DNA from: Macrocystis pyrifera
Lineage: Eukaryota; Sar; Phaeophyceae; Laminariales; Laminariaceae
Assembly (NCBI GenBank): GCA_031763025.1
Contig: JASSKH010000031.1
Coordinates: 5,795,458-5,859,457 of the forward strand
Reading direction: 5' to 3'
Length of the DNA stretch: 64,000 nucleotides
Made by a program: the position numbers and the translations under genes
Part shown: positions 43,435 to 54,264 of the stretch, piece after piece
How positions within the stretch are numbered: the first letter of the stretch is position 1
Layout of the letters: each line of letters starts with the position of its first letter
The notes under the pieces: model-generated
Database searches by the model: none
The model's input: only the letters and a program-made list of their open reading frames with translations
Told to the model about the DNA's origin: nothing

Positions 43435-43875
43435 AGGGGGTGTACTCGATAGGAGAGATAAACTCGATTTCATGCATGGCCGTAGTCGTATGACCGTAGA
43501 CCCTCGCATCCCTACTATGCCGGGACGGAGCATATTGGGTTTTCGCCGGCAAGGCAGACATTGCTTTCACCAAGCGCGAAGCAAGCGCCGTGAGGTGTCC
43601 GGCGAGTCGCGTCAAGGGTGAGCTGCATCCTATTAATACTAAGAACCGCTTTTGAGGTTGTTGTTGTTTTCTTCACATTAAACCGTTCTTTCTACGCGTC
43701 GACATCCAGCACAACCAGTGTCCGTGCCGATTCTTCAAACCTAGAGAGATACAAGTTCTGTGGTGGATTTTCTTGGATATGGATGACAGCTTCAATGAGT
43801 TGAGTTAATTTCCGGTGTAGCCACTTCCAGAGACAGCAATGGGAGTACTGTGTATCTGCCACTTGGGTGCCTTAC
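43435..43875 (-). repeat. Family P repeat interrupted by a family T fragment
   Basis: Variant 3' end (GTACTCGATAGGAGAGATAA), common body, then AAGAACCGCTTTTGAG. About 110 unrelated bases (43656-43767) follow, then GATATGGATGACAGCTTC, AATTTCCGGTGTAGCCACTT and CAGAGACAGCAATGGG. The insert matches 58112-58212. Confidence 0.8.
43656..43767 (+). repeat. Family T fragment
   Basis: CTTCACATTAAACCGTTCTT, TCTACGCGTCGACATCCAGC and GCCGATTCTTCAAACCTAGA. Related sequence occurs at 58112-58212 and, inverted, at 45113-45155 and 50400-50450. Confidence 0.6.
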
Positions 43876-44106
43876 CACAAATACTACTGCTGTACGTGAT
43901 ACGACCATTCCCCTTGTGTTCTGCGGAGCAAAGGTTCTTCACCTCGCACAAATGATCTATTAGTATCTCGACTACCAGCTGTGGCCGACCGCCCAACAGA
44001 AGAAGAAAGAAAAACAGTAGCAGTACGTACCAGTACCACCCTAGTGAGCGCCATATTTCAAGTGTCGTTGCCAACCGACGCCAACCCAACCTACTCACTA
44101 CTGTAC

Positions 44107-44157
44107 ACCTGGGAGGGGGTACTCATTATCATGAATGGTGGTAGTCGTATGACCGGG
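44107..44157 (-). repeat. Family P 3'-end fragment
   Basis: GGGAGGGGGTACTCATTATCA, TGAATGGTGGTAGTCGTATG, then unrelated sequence beginning with a G run. Only the tail end of the family is present. Confidence 0.65.
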
Positions 44158-44159
44158 GG

Positions 44160-44720
44160 GGCGCAACCAGGGGAAGATGGTTGGCTTGGGGAAATTTCTT
44201 GCCAAGACCTTCCGTCTTCGTATGACCCATCCATCGCTCGGCGTCTGCAGTTAACTTTCTTCCTCATCGCCGAGAAAAAAATGTTTGTATTATCGTATGT
44301 TATGGTATGGTATGACCCGTGTGATACGGTGCCAGCTGGCACCACCATGACCGGGAAACTACGATTCGTGTGACATTTATATTTATAAAATTAAGAAAAA
44401 AAACACACACACACAGCTGTGAGATCAAGGGCGCCCGGGAAAAAAAGATGTGAACCGTCACGGAAGTTTTTTGTCGCTAGACAGGGGGGGGGTCACTAGA
44501 ATCGAGTAAAAAAAATGAAATAAAAAATATATGTGTATCTATATCCTTCCTATTTCATCATGGTCATTCTTAATTCATCATGTGATTGATCACAACGGGT
44601 TGCAACTTCTTTTTTTTTTTTTCCATTCCGACCTCTGGGGGTGTGATGTGTCGATTTCTCTTTTTCACGGTTGATGCGCCTGGTGTTTTCGTCGAAGCTC
44701 ATATTTGCACGGCTGTGTGA
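44160..44720. other. Stretch without recognised features
   Basis: A-rich and T-rich runs and a small ATCATGG/CATGTGAT patch. There is no gene or repeat boundary I can support. Confidence 0.45.
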
Positions 44721-44726
44721 TACTCT

Positions 44727-44834
44727 TATTTCGGGCGTCCATAGTTAACAATACCTATGGTGTACATCAAAACCTATATATTTAGCTATTTTTACTGACG
44801 ACATTTGGTCCTATTTACTATGGTCCCGCTTAAT
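44727..44834. mobile_element. MITE-A, copy 12
   Basis: ATTTCGGGCGTCCATAGTTAA is mirrored by TTTACTATGGTCCCGCTTAAT. The ends have diverged. Confidence 0.82.
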
Positions 44835-45248
44835 AATAGTGATACTTCGATGGCCCGTACTACTGGTTTTATGTGGCCTCATGCAGGGTCGTATGCAGCA
44901 GTCCGTACGTAAATGAGGAAGATGAGATCTGCTTGAGAACCTGCACAGTTAGTTCAAGCAGTGGGCGTCGACATTCGGGAAATAATGAAAATGATTTTCG
45001 GATATACCCTGGTAGTGCCAATCAATGCGTCTTGTATTGCCGGCCAGAGGTACTATTCTATTTTTTTACCCGCACACGCTGCCATTAGGCGGGTGATGAA
45101 TACCAGGTACCTGGATGTCGACGGGTAGCAAGAACGAAGAACACACACGCACCTGGTACACTTTTTGTCGCTTACGTATTGCGGCGGAATACTGCTGTAC
45201 CCAATTAAAGGCCACCCGGTGACACGAGCGAGCCCAGAGTGGTTGTTT

Positions 45249-45356
45249 ATTTACGGGGGTCCATAGTTAATAGGACCTACGGTACACATAAAAACCTATA
45301 TATTTACCTATTTGTACTAACAAAATTTGATCCTATTAACTATGGACCCGAGTAAT
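45249..45356. mobile_element. MITE-A, copy 13
   Basis: ATTTACGGGGGTCCATAGTTAA is mirrored by TTAACTATGGACCCGAGTAAT. Confidence 0.86.
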
Positions 45357-45957
45357 AGTGGTTTTGTATCTCGAGTAGTATCATACGATATTTAATACTG
45401 TTGCCGTACTGAAAAACGATGTTGTACAAATTCCAAGTAGTTTTTTTCTCGTGACAATCCGACGTACTGCTGTTGTGTACCCTGGTATCTCTGCTTTGGC
45501 CTCAAACCGTACGATGGGTATGATACATTACAGCTGCTGTATCTTTGGGGGTCCCACTCCCGCTCCGGGTACGAGTTACGTGGTTTTTACTCACATGTGT
45601 TGTTTCTATGGCAGTACTGCTGTAGCTATACGTATCAACAGCAATACAGGAGCAGTACTGCAAGTAAAATGGTTGAGGTTGATACGTGCTGTCGTAAAGA
45701 AATACCGTAAGATATACTGACTGTATACCCTAGGGTACGTAGATGCTGGTAGAAATAACATTTTTTTTAATACGCACTCGTGGCTGAGCGGCGGAGAAAT
45801 TACACCTTCTGTGCACAACAGCAGTAGGCCTACCCTCTAGGCCTATCAATCGGCGGCGAGCAGTGCCGTGCTCTACTTGTGCACCTATCACGAGAAGCTA
45901 GGAGGGGGCACGGGGCGAGTATGGTCGTTCTTCTCTTCTCTCTGTCTCTGAACGAAT

Positions 45958-46022
45958 TAAGCCGTTTAGTTTCCGTCGGTAGAGCCCACGACTATAAATA
46001 GTTAATTCCGTCGGTTGTGAAC
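45958..46022 (+). pseudogene. Possible tRNA-Tyr-derived fragment
   Basis: GTCGGTAGAGCCCACGACTA, TAAATAGTTA and GTCGGTTGTGAAC follow the D-arm, anticodon-arm and T-arm order of a tyrosine tRNA, but GTA at the anticodon reads ATA, the anticodon stem is mispaired and the T loop is altered. Confidence 0.3.
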
Positions 46023-46396
46023 AAAACAGGCATCTCGCGTGAACTTAGAGATACTACATTTCTGGGCGTGCAAGGCTTTACGTGTTTCAATGTACACACG
46101 TAAATTCAACACGGTTTTATGTACGTATATATAGCAGCAGTTGTTGTAGATATGTATGGCCTGCACGGCGGTACCAAATGGGATCAGGGTGCCAGGTGGG
46201 CCTCCGACGGCTCCTGCAGAGGGCTGAATATAGTTGTGCATCATTAAGTGGGAGCAGGGTGCCTGCCCAAATGGGATAGGCCCAGTGCGGGGTCAAAATA
46301 GTACCAGATCGGAACAGGGTGTGATAAAACAAAATACGTGCAAATGTGAATAGTTCTCCGCCGGTGCCCTTACAGCTTAGCTCAAGTGCTGATTGA

Positions 46397-46489
46397 CCCT
46401 TTTTGTACCGCCGTCCCATTTTGGGGATAAAAAATACTCGGGAATTTGACTGGTTTGTCCCCTAGACGGGGACGGCAGTCGTAGAGGGG
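46397..46489. mobile_element. MITE-B
   Basis: TTGA, then CCCTTTTTGTACCGCCGTCCC, ATTTTGGGGATAAAA, TTGACTGGTTTGTCCCC and GGCAGTCGTAGAGGGG. Confidence 0.78.
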
Positions 46490-46750
46490 ATAAGTCGATT
46501 AAAAAATATCACCCACCGCTACCTACCCCCGTTGTATCGTATGTATGAAGCTATGTTATGCAGCAGTCAGTATTCAAACGATACGGCGGGTAGAGCAAAT
46601 ACGTCGTGTCCTATTAATATTTACTTGTAATTCACACCACCGGGTATTATTAATAGTAATTTCAAGTATTGCCGTTCATTGATTTCACCCATCCACACTA
46701 CGTAAGAAGAGAATTATGTGTTCATACCTGGTATGTATTACTCCCTACTT

Positions 46751-46857
46751 TTTACGGGGGACCATAGTAAATAGGACCACATATTGTTTGTAAAAATAGC
46801 GAAATATATAGGTTTTTGTGTGTACCATAGGTCCTGTTTAATATGGCCTCCCGTAGT
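46751..46857. mobile_element. MITE-A, copy 14
   Basis: TTTACGGGGGACCATAGTAAAT is mirrored by TTTAATATGGCCTCCCGTAGT. Confidence 0.86.
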
Positions 46858-46924
46858 ACCAGTCATATCAAAGCAGGTACCTGGTAAGTAGTATCTACTG
46901 TAAATATACCTATGATGATCCTCA

Positions 46925-47320
46925 GCCTTATCCGATCCGTTCTTGATGGGCGGATCTCTCCCGCCTCTGACCGTCTTTCCGCGGGGTTTCTTCGCCGGGG
47001 CGTCCCCCCTCCACGTCAGTACCGCCCGGCGTTGGAGGATCCGCCCGCTCAGCGTCGTGGCGCCCGCCCGAAGCCTTCACGTTGAGATCTACGAAGGAAT
47101 CTCCGAAAATCCCAGCCCTGTCAGTGTTTTGACCCATGGTCTTTGGACAGAGTGTATGCATTCGCGTCGTTCTTTCGGGCACGTCCTCTCCGACCTCCGA
47201 CCCATGGCGAGGGTCATCTACCCTGCCGGCGTCGTCGTTGCGGGGGGCTGCGAGGGTAGCTGTATCTGGGACATCGATGGAAGGTCCCGGTCGCACATGC
47301 CACCCGGGCATAGTTGAAAA
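46925..47320. other. GC-rich island, possible exon on either strand
   Basis: Both strands are open for about 125 codons (plus 46943-47317; minus 47311-46928). The composition is richer in G and C than the neighbouring sequence. No domain or clear splice signal decides the strand, so no CDS is called. Confidence 0.3.
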
Positions 47321-47960
47321 CTGCTATCCATCAAAAACTATGCCGGGATTTATGAGAGAAATATCGCATGTCACCTACAGCCATTCAGCAGTTATGGTGT
47401 GTACGCTATCGTGCAGCGGCGGCTAGCTGCAGTGGAGCTGGAATTACGTGGATGCGGAGATGCACAGCTACATACAGCAGGACTGCTAGAGCAGCTGCTG
47501 TGACGGCACCTTCTCCACGGAGCTGCGCTGTCGGCCATCGCGTACTCCCTGACTCAAAAGTTGCACCGCCTTCTATTTAATAGGATTCCGCCGCTCCTCG
47601 GTTAATCGGCAAGTAATCGTCAGCATTCTGCCGTCTTTTCGAACGTTTCATGGAGAGTGGAGCGCACGCTCTCAATCTCTTGGCATCGAGTCTCAGCCTC
47701 CTCCTCCTCCTCCTCCTCCTCTACAGCAGTGTACGACCATCACGCAAGTCTGCGACCGGCGGCCGTCCAGGTCGCCGACATAGCCCCTTGTACCATTAAT
47801 GATACTGGTATGCTATTATACCAGTATTACGTGTATATACCCCGCGTCAATGCCTCCCATCATATCATGTGATACCTCTGGTGCCTGGGTATAGCGCTAT
47901 AATGTCATACACCCCGCATTGTGGGGTTTATAGCGCAATGGTTTTTTGTTTTGTCTTGTT
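47320..47960. other. Stretch without recognised features
   Basis: Holds a short (CTC)n run at 47697-47722 and several TACCAGTATTA-like words. Confidence 0.45.
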
Positions 47961-47979
47961 TTGTTTTTGTTTTTTTTTT

Positions 47980-48035
47980 TTCCGGGGGATTGGTAAAAAT
48001 AAAGCTTAAGCTCACCGCACTTCCACGTTCCAATA
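47980..48035. repeat. Family W repeat, copy 2
   Basis: TCCGGGGGATTGGTAAAAAT, AAAGCTTAAGCTCACCGCAC and TTCCACGTTC. Confidence 0.6.
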
Positions 48036-48039
48036 GTTG

Positions 48040-48600
48040 GATTGCTCTCTATCTCGACGATGTCGAATTTTCTGGGCACAATAGCTTTACCGTAGGTCCA
48101 TCGTACGTTTGCAGAGTGTATGGCATCCTTAGCGGTAGTTTCCGAAAATACAGGGGACGTTTAAGAAACATCCCCGCTAGGATGGAAACCCACGTCCGTG
48201 CGGCATGACTTACAGGTCGCACGACAATTCTTGTAGCTGCCGGTTCGACCGTAGTAGATGCGAGTGAAAGGATCGACTATCTCGCGCACGCCACAGCGTC
48301 CGCTCGGACTTCTTGGGGTAGCCAATAGCCAAGTCGTTATCGAGTTTTTTGTTGCGACAGGTCGCAGGGCCACAGCCCATGCTAGAGGGGTCCACGCGTG
48401 GCAGCCGGCGGAGCTTCCTGGAAATCAATCGCCTGGGTTTCCTTAATGAAGTAACATGTTGGCATGCCTTTAATTTTCTTCGGGACGAGGTTGTGCTTCA
48501 AATGTTTTCGTCGACACACACGCCAACTACTTGCGGCTCTTGGACGAGACTCGCCGCGATGCCATACGCCTTGCGGTATTCCGACGGCATTTCTCTGTGT
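48040..48600. other. Stretch with competing short open frames
   Basis: Frames of 60-96 codons occur on both strands. None shows a domain or clear splice sites. A decayed mobile-element gene is possible. Confidence 0.3.
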
Positions 48601-48610
48601 AGTGCTACAA

Positions 48611-48724
48611 GTATTTGGGGGGGGGGGCATAGTAAATAGGACCTACGGTACACACAAAAAACATATACATTTACCTATTTCTTCTGACAACGTTTGGTCC
48701 TATTTACAACGGTGCCCCGTAAGT
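48611..48724. mobile_element. MITE-A, copy 15
   Basis: GTATTTGGGGGGGGGGGCAT, AGTAAATAGGACC and TTTACAACGGTGCCCCGTAAGTA. Confidence 0.8.
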
Positions 48725-48832
48725 ATTACGGGGGTCCATAGTTAATAGGATCTATGGTGTACATAAAAACCTATGTATTCACCTTTTTTTACTAGCAATA
48801 TTTGGTCCTATTTACCATGGTCCCCCGTAGTA
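48725..48832. mobile_element. MITE-A, copy 16 (adjacent to copy 15)
   Basis: ATTACGGGGGTCCATAGTTAA is mirrored by TTTACCATGGTCCCCCGTAGT. It starts where copy 15 ends. Confidence 0.87.
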
Positions 48833-48839
48833 ATTGTTT

Positions 48840-49370
48840 GCACAATCTCCGATGGGATCTATCGTATGAATGGGTCACACCCTGCCGAAATAATGTGACG
48901 TGCAGGTAGACCCTGGTCTGTGTGATCTGTGGCTCAGTTTTTCCGCGTATATATATATATATATATGTCCTGAGTGATAGGGCATGCGATCTGGGTTGGA
49001 TCTGTACTACAGCAGTCAGTAGACAGACACCACTCTGTCCCATAATATAAGAACCTGTTTTTCAGTATTTGTTGAACCAAAAGGTGCTATTTCTGGACAG
49101 AGTGTTACTGCTCTACAGCAGTACCTCGTGTTGCAGGGTGGAAGCAGTATGTTCTGATTCGTGTAGGACACGTTTTCTGGGTCGGATCTGCACTACGGAA
49201 AGCAGATCCTGATCTGTACTAGACAGATCCTGCACGGCTTACCACGGCGGCATTCTAGGATCTAGATTATCTATTTGCAGATCATCTATCTGATCTGTCC
49301 ATGATTTATATGTAGATGATCCATATGATCTGTCCATGATCTATCTGTCCGACGTGTGGAGCCTTGGGCG
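48840..49370 (+). repeat. Family V-like GATC-rich region
   Basis: GGTTGGATCTGTACTACAGC, AGATCCTGATCTGTACTAGA, ATCTATCTGATCTGTCCATG and ATCTATCTGTCCGACGTGTGGAG are spread over two loose copies. A TA run lies at 48948-48966. Confidence 0.5.
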
Positions 49371-49864
49371 TGCCGGCGTGCCGGGCTTCGAGGGGACGGT
49401 CCAAGATGGCAACCGTAAGCACGAGCATGAGCTCTTCTGGACCTTCTGATGTGATTTGAGGGTTGCTTGCCGCTTTCTATCCGAGAAAATGGGTGACACA
49501 CTGTGTGCGAGACGAATGATAACTACTCTAACCCTATTAAGCCATTCAGAGCAATCTTAGACCTCTAGCCCCAAGCCAACCCGGCCAAATATCGAATAAG
49601 TGGTAAGCTCTACTACTGTAGGTTAGGCGTGAAAATGAAAAGGCGTGTTTTTTTGCCGTTGCCGGCTATATTTATGTGACAAAAAAAATGACGCTAAGAA
49701 AGGAGGCTTTTGACCTTTAGAAAGTAAACCAATCAGAAAGTAGGGAAGTATCCTCGTCATGAACGACTCAAAACTCAGCTCCCTTGCTACTCGTACATAC
49801 GTACCGGGAGTGATACTGGAGCGACTTCGTTCGAGCTGTCTGTACTCTCTGCTCGTGATGCTGC

Positions 49865-50108
49865 TTGCGCCTTGAACAAGAACTCCTGGGTGAGCACTCA
49901 TCTACGACACAACCCACAGCCCACAGTAAGCGAGGCATTCCAACCCCGATCGCCTCGCGAAGTTCCAGCTCTACTACCGATGATTGCGCACACGCCACGG
50001 TAGAAGCCGCTCTGGGCCAATCAAAACCAACAGCAGCAGCAGCAAGCAGTAGCAAGCAGCAAGCAACAGCGCGAGCAGCAGCGCAAGCACCACCACCAGC
50101 ACCTCCAA

Positions 50109-50144
<36 letters not shown>

Positions 50145-50272
50145 ACCTGACAGGCGACGACCAGCAGCGGCAGAATGACCTGCCGCAGCCCGTGCCCGAC
50201 GACCATCCCGCCCACGATGCTTCGTCGTGTGTGGCAGCAGCAGGCATGTGTGCAGAACTCTTAACCTCATAA
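49865..50272 (+). CDS. Possible low-complexity ORF, 135 codons
   Basis: Begins MRLEQELLGEHSSTTQPT and continues through an Ala/Ser/Gln region encoded by a CAG/GCA run to NLTGDDQQRQNDLPQPVPDD and a stop. The opposite strand is also open for 159 codons. The run of repeats makes either frame open by chance, so support is weak. Confidence 0.25.
50030..50145. repeat. CAG/GCA-rich microsatellite
   Basis: AGCAGCAGCAGCAAGCAG and, at 50115-50143, a nearly pure CAG run. Confidence 0.9.
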
Positions 50273-50562
50273 TAACTAATTTTTTGTCCTCGATTTGGTG
50301 TGATAATAGTGGAATATTTTTACTTTTTGTATAATCTGGTATTAAATAGAAGAAATGCATAGTTCACAGGGTCTCGCGTTCTTCCGTATTGAGCTAATTC
50401 GATGTCGACGAGTAGAAAGAACGGTTTAGTGTGAAGAACACACACACACATTCTCGATAACCGCAACCGCACCCGCAGCCAATGCCCGCCGACCACCAAC
50501 CAGCTACAGAGTGCAGCAACCCACACCAGGCGGATATCTACTGCAGCTCACGTAGCTGTCTG

Positions 50563-50564
50563 TG

Positions 50565-50612
<48 letters not shown>
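50563..50612. repeat. (CAG)n microsatellite
   Basis: About 15 uninterrupted CAG units. Confidence 0.95.
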
Positions 50613-50619
50613 ATCATGG

Positions 50620-51370
50620 CTATCGCTCAGTAGTCTGCCTCTTGACATGCTCAGATAAAACTTCAATCGTATACCACTCCGTCGGTAGTTATAAGAACGG
50701 TTTTGATTGAATAATATGTAAGTATGGAATCGATCCTCACATTAAGCTGCAGAGTGGTGGGGAATCTTGCAGCAAGAGGCGCTGGGGAAACTTGGGATCA
50801 CGAAAGCTTTTGCTTGTGCCAAGGGGGCTATTGATTGTACCAAGGGGGCTGTTGATATTAGTAGTAGTTTTAGGTCACGATCGTGGGCATTGTTTCTTGT
50901 GATGGAAGAAGCATAAGACATCATTCAGCCAAACTGGCATTTTTTGGGAGGAGATTTTTATCCTCTGCAACCATGTGGATTTGGATGCGGTTTAAGCTGA
51001 CAGAGAGAGAGCCTATAACCCCAGAGGATGCAATCCCATTTCAGTCAGTGTCTTGTACTTAACGAGACCGTATATGGCCTTTTCGGCCATTTTTCTTTCA
51101 ATTCTGAATCTTTTAAAAATATTTTTTTGAACACTTAACACCCACGACCGTGACCACGAACTTTTCAAGAGAAGAAGTTCACCCACATCCCGAGCAATCG
51201 TCGATCAGAACCTGAATGTATTGTTTAGTCGAGATATCCTGGAAAAACACGATTTCTGTTTTCTGTTTTTTGTTTTGCTCGTTTTTCTTGTCATCCTACG
51301 CTGTACGAAAAATACGAGAGATGATGTTGCGGCGGAATAAACGTCAGTTTCACCCGTAGCCGTTTTACTT
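50620..51370. other. Stretch without recognised features
   Basis: No exon, repeat boundary or RNA gene could be supported. A direct duplication of CCAAGGGGGCT occurs at 50819 and 50840. Confidence 0.45.
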
Positions 51371-51378
51371 CTGTGGTG

Positions 51379-51570
51379 CTGCAGTCCTCTTTAGGAGACA
51401 AACCGCTCTATTACGGGGGACCATAGTAAATGGTACCCACGGTACACACAAAAACCTACCGGGTATATATTTCCCTATTTGTACCAGCAATATTTGGTCC
51501 TGTTTACTATGGTTCCCCGTAATAGTTCCAAGTGTGTCATCCCCAAATCGATACTACGGTCCGAAAAGGA
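51379..51570. mobile_element. MITE-B split by a MITE-A
   Basis: The left half is GCTGCAGTCCTCTTTAGGAG, ACAAACCGCT. The right half, after the MITE-A at 51410-51523, is CCAAGTGTGTCATCCCC and CTACGGTCCGAAAAGG. Joined, they give one MITE-B. Confidence 0.72.
51410..51523. mobile_element. MITE-A, copy 17 (nested in MITE-B)
   Basis: ATTACGGGGGACCATAGTAAAT is mirrored by TTTACTATGGTTCCCCGTAAT, TA flanks. Confidence 0.88.
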
Positions 51571-51582
51571 CTATTTATAAGT

Positions 51583-51689
51583 ATTACGGGGGTCCATATT
51601 GAATGGGACCAAATACTGTGCTTAAAAATAAGTAAATATTTAGTTTTTGATGTATACCATAGGTCCTATTAACTATGGACCCTCGTAAT
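51583..51689. mobile_element. MITE-A, copy 18
   Basis: ATTACGGGGGTCCATATTGAAT is mirrored by TTAACTATGGACCCTCGTAAT. A (GTT)n run follows at once (51690-51730). Confidence 0.87.
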
Positions 51690-52239
51690 AGGTTGTTGTT
51701 GTTGTTGTTGTTGCTGCTGTTGTTGATTCGACGTTGTTGTTGATCCATCGCTGACTCCAATCCCTTGTGCCGTTCGTTCCGCTCTGCCCACAGCCCACCC
51801 ACGTCACTTCTATTCTCTCCATTTTTTTTTTTTTTTTTGTTCCGTCCCGTTTATTTTCTTCGGCATGCTTGCTCCTGCTCCCTCCCATCAATATTAGCTT
51901 TGACTGACTGTTACTCGTAACCCAAGTCAGATCCGGGGTCACTAAGTAGGCTCTTCACCCCCCGTCTCCACAGCGGTACGCGCCTTGCACTTTTATCCCG
52001 ACAAGAGTTCGGTGTACTTCCTTCCCTCGTCGACGACTCGCGTCGAGTTGTGCCTGCTCACGCCACACTATTAATAGGCGCTCTCGACCGTCGATGGCAT
52101 TATTTGGTAACAAAAATCTCCATTCGGAGGCTCTATAACCATCGACCTAATTCCACTTTGCAATTACGGTAGTTACATATACGGTAGTGCTACTTATGAG
52201 CAATGAACAAGTGCCTATGAATAGTACAGTAGATTTACT

Positions 52240-52869
52240 ACGGAGGTGGACATGAATATTCAGACTTCTGATATTTGGCTCTGGGCGTAAACAAAATGCG
52301 CGCTTGGTATTGATATTGGCGTATGAGCGGTCCTTACATTTCCGACCAGGAGTGGTATGCGATATAGGGGTATTTTCATGGTTGTGGACGTGATATTCAG
52401 ACTTGCGATATTTCGCTCTGGGCGTAAATATAGTGAGCGAGTGATATTGATATTATTAATAGTGTATTAACGGTCATTATATTTCCGACCACGAGTGGTA
52501 TGCGATATGAGGGTATATTTCGCTCTGGGCGTAAATATTATGAGCGATTGGTATTGATATTATTAATAGTGTATTAACGGTCGTTATATTTCCGACCAGG
52601 AGCGGTATGCGATATTAGGGTGTATTTCGCTCTGGGCGTAAATGTAATAAGCGATTGGTCTTGATAATAGTGTATTAACGGTCGTTATATTTCCGACCAG
52701 GAGTGGTATGCGATATGAGGGTATTTTTCGCTCTGGGCGTAAATATAATGAGCAACTGGTCTTGATAGTAGTGTATTAACGGTCGTTATATTTCCGACCA
52801 GAAGTGGTATGCGATGTGAGGGCGTAAATATAATGAGCGAGTGGTATTGATATTATTAATAGTGTATTA
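52240..52869 (+). repeat. Satellite array of about 105-bp units, left block
   Basis: TCGTTATATTTCCGACCAGG, AGTGGTATGCGATATGAGGG, TTTCGCTCTGGGCGTAAATA, ATGAGCGATTGGT and AGTGTATTAACGG repeat about six times. Some units carry an added TATTATTAATAG. It continues at 54265. Confidence 0.9.
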
Positions 52870-54264
52870 TAGGGTTTCCCCGTGAAAAAAAAAAACGTCG
52901 CGAAGATCGTCGTCTGGGGAAAAAAAAGACGTCTCGAGGTTACGCCCGCTTTATTATCCGTAAAAATACGAAAATCTGGGAATTTTACCACGACGAAAAA
53001 ATCTCACGAGAGGTACTTTTACGGCCTGTTTTTTTTCGTCGTGAGGATGAACAGCTGCGAACAGACCGCACCCAGCCCATCCGCCCCTGCTCCATATATA
53101 TATCCCAACCTTGGCATCCCTCGTCTGGGTCGCTGAAAGCAATCCACAGCAGCAGTGTAAACCACGACGACAATACCGCTTCAACGTGGGGCCGGCCGGC
53201 ACCGCAGGAGATACTGCTTTCTGTTTGGGTGCGACCCATCTACAGCTCTGCGCTGATCGCCAGTTGAGTTTCTTGTCGACGGTAACATGTCCTCGGGTGC
53301 ACGCAGCAAGGGGCATGCAATCACACCAACAACGAGCGCAAGACATTCCCTTCGTACTCGCACCCCGCAGAGCCTAGGCCGTCGCGAAGGGTATGGAGAG
53401 CCGCAGCATGCCGGACTGGGGGTGGAGGGGGGTGGCGTTGGGCCAGTGAGGGCGACCAGGAGCAACGGCTCTTCTGTGCGTCTGGGTGATAGTTTTCAAA
53501 TTGGCTCGCTGGGACTCTCACCGGAGTTGTAATTTGTGAGCACGAGGGGTGGGGGAGCTGCTGCTGTCACAGTGGTTGGAGGTTCGAGCGGGGTGGAGGA
53601 GGCAGATCACACAAGGACGAGGATGAGCAGGGGGGGGATAACGCAGGCGGCGGTACCGCAGCAGGATATATATGCTTGGGGTTGTATGTAGCGGGTCATT
53701 CGGAGCATATGGCCTTCGTATGATGTACGAAGCTACATGCACGGAGGATCGCTGCATCGCTGTCTACGTGATTTTGCGTTTTTTAAGATGTACTACTGCT
53801 GTGCTGTAATGACCAGGTACGAGTGTTTTACACCAGGTATGACACCTGGTAGGAAGTGCTGTTTGCTGTATGTACTCGTACGTGCGGCAACTGCTGCTGT
53901 ACGATCTTCAGGCATCCAGTAAACAACACACACGTGATTGGACCCACGAACGGAAGGGGTGTACAATGGCAGCGCAGCTTGCAAAGTTAAGTATCAACTA
54001 TTTAATCAGTCGAACTCACAGCTGACGTATTTCAAAATTTATAAAATGGCAGTAGCGCCAGTTTTGAGCAGCTGTTAGCAAAAACCGGGCCTTCGTTGTT
54101 CACGAAAAGGCACGAGCGGCGAGATCTCCATAACTTTCGCAGACTACTCGCCAAACTGTCCTTCAAACGTCACGGCGAACTTCACGACGATATTTTAGAA
54201 ACTGAGACGACGTTCTCCGCGACGTTCTTTCACGGCGTTTTGTAAAAAATACGGGGAAACCCTA
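52870..54264. mobile_element. 1.4 kb inverted-repeat transposon inserted in the satellite
   Basis: Left end TAGGGTTTCCCCGTGAAAA and right end ACGGGGAAACCCTA mirror each other. Subterminal CGTCGCG and CGCGACG words add to the symmetry. The satellite unit reads ...GTGTATTAACGG when empty and is split as GTGTATTA / TATTAACGG, giving a 3- or 5-bp target duplication depending on where the end is set. Internal frames (up to 130 codons) show no transposase motif, so it is probably nonautonomous. Confidence 0.8.
53975..54052 (-). repeat. Family Z repeat, copy 1
   Basis: GCAGCTTGCAAAGTTAAGTA, TCAGTCGAACTCACAGCTGA and CGTATTTCAAAATTTATAAA, inside the 1.4 kb transposon. Matches, inverted, 58660-58740 and 58805-58872. 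Confidence 0.65.
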
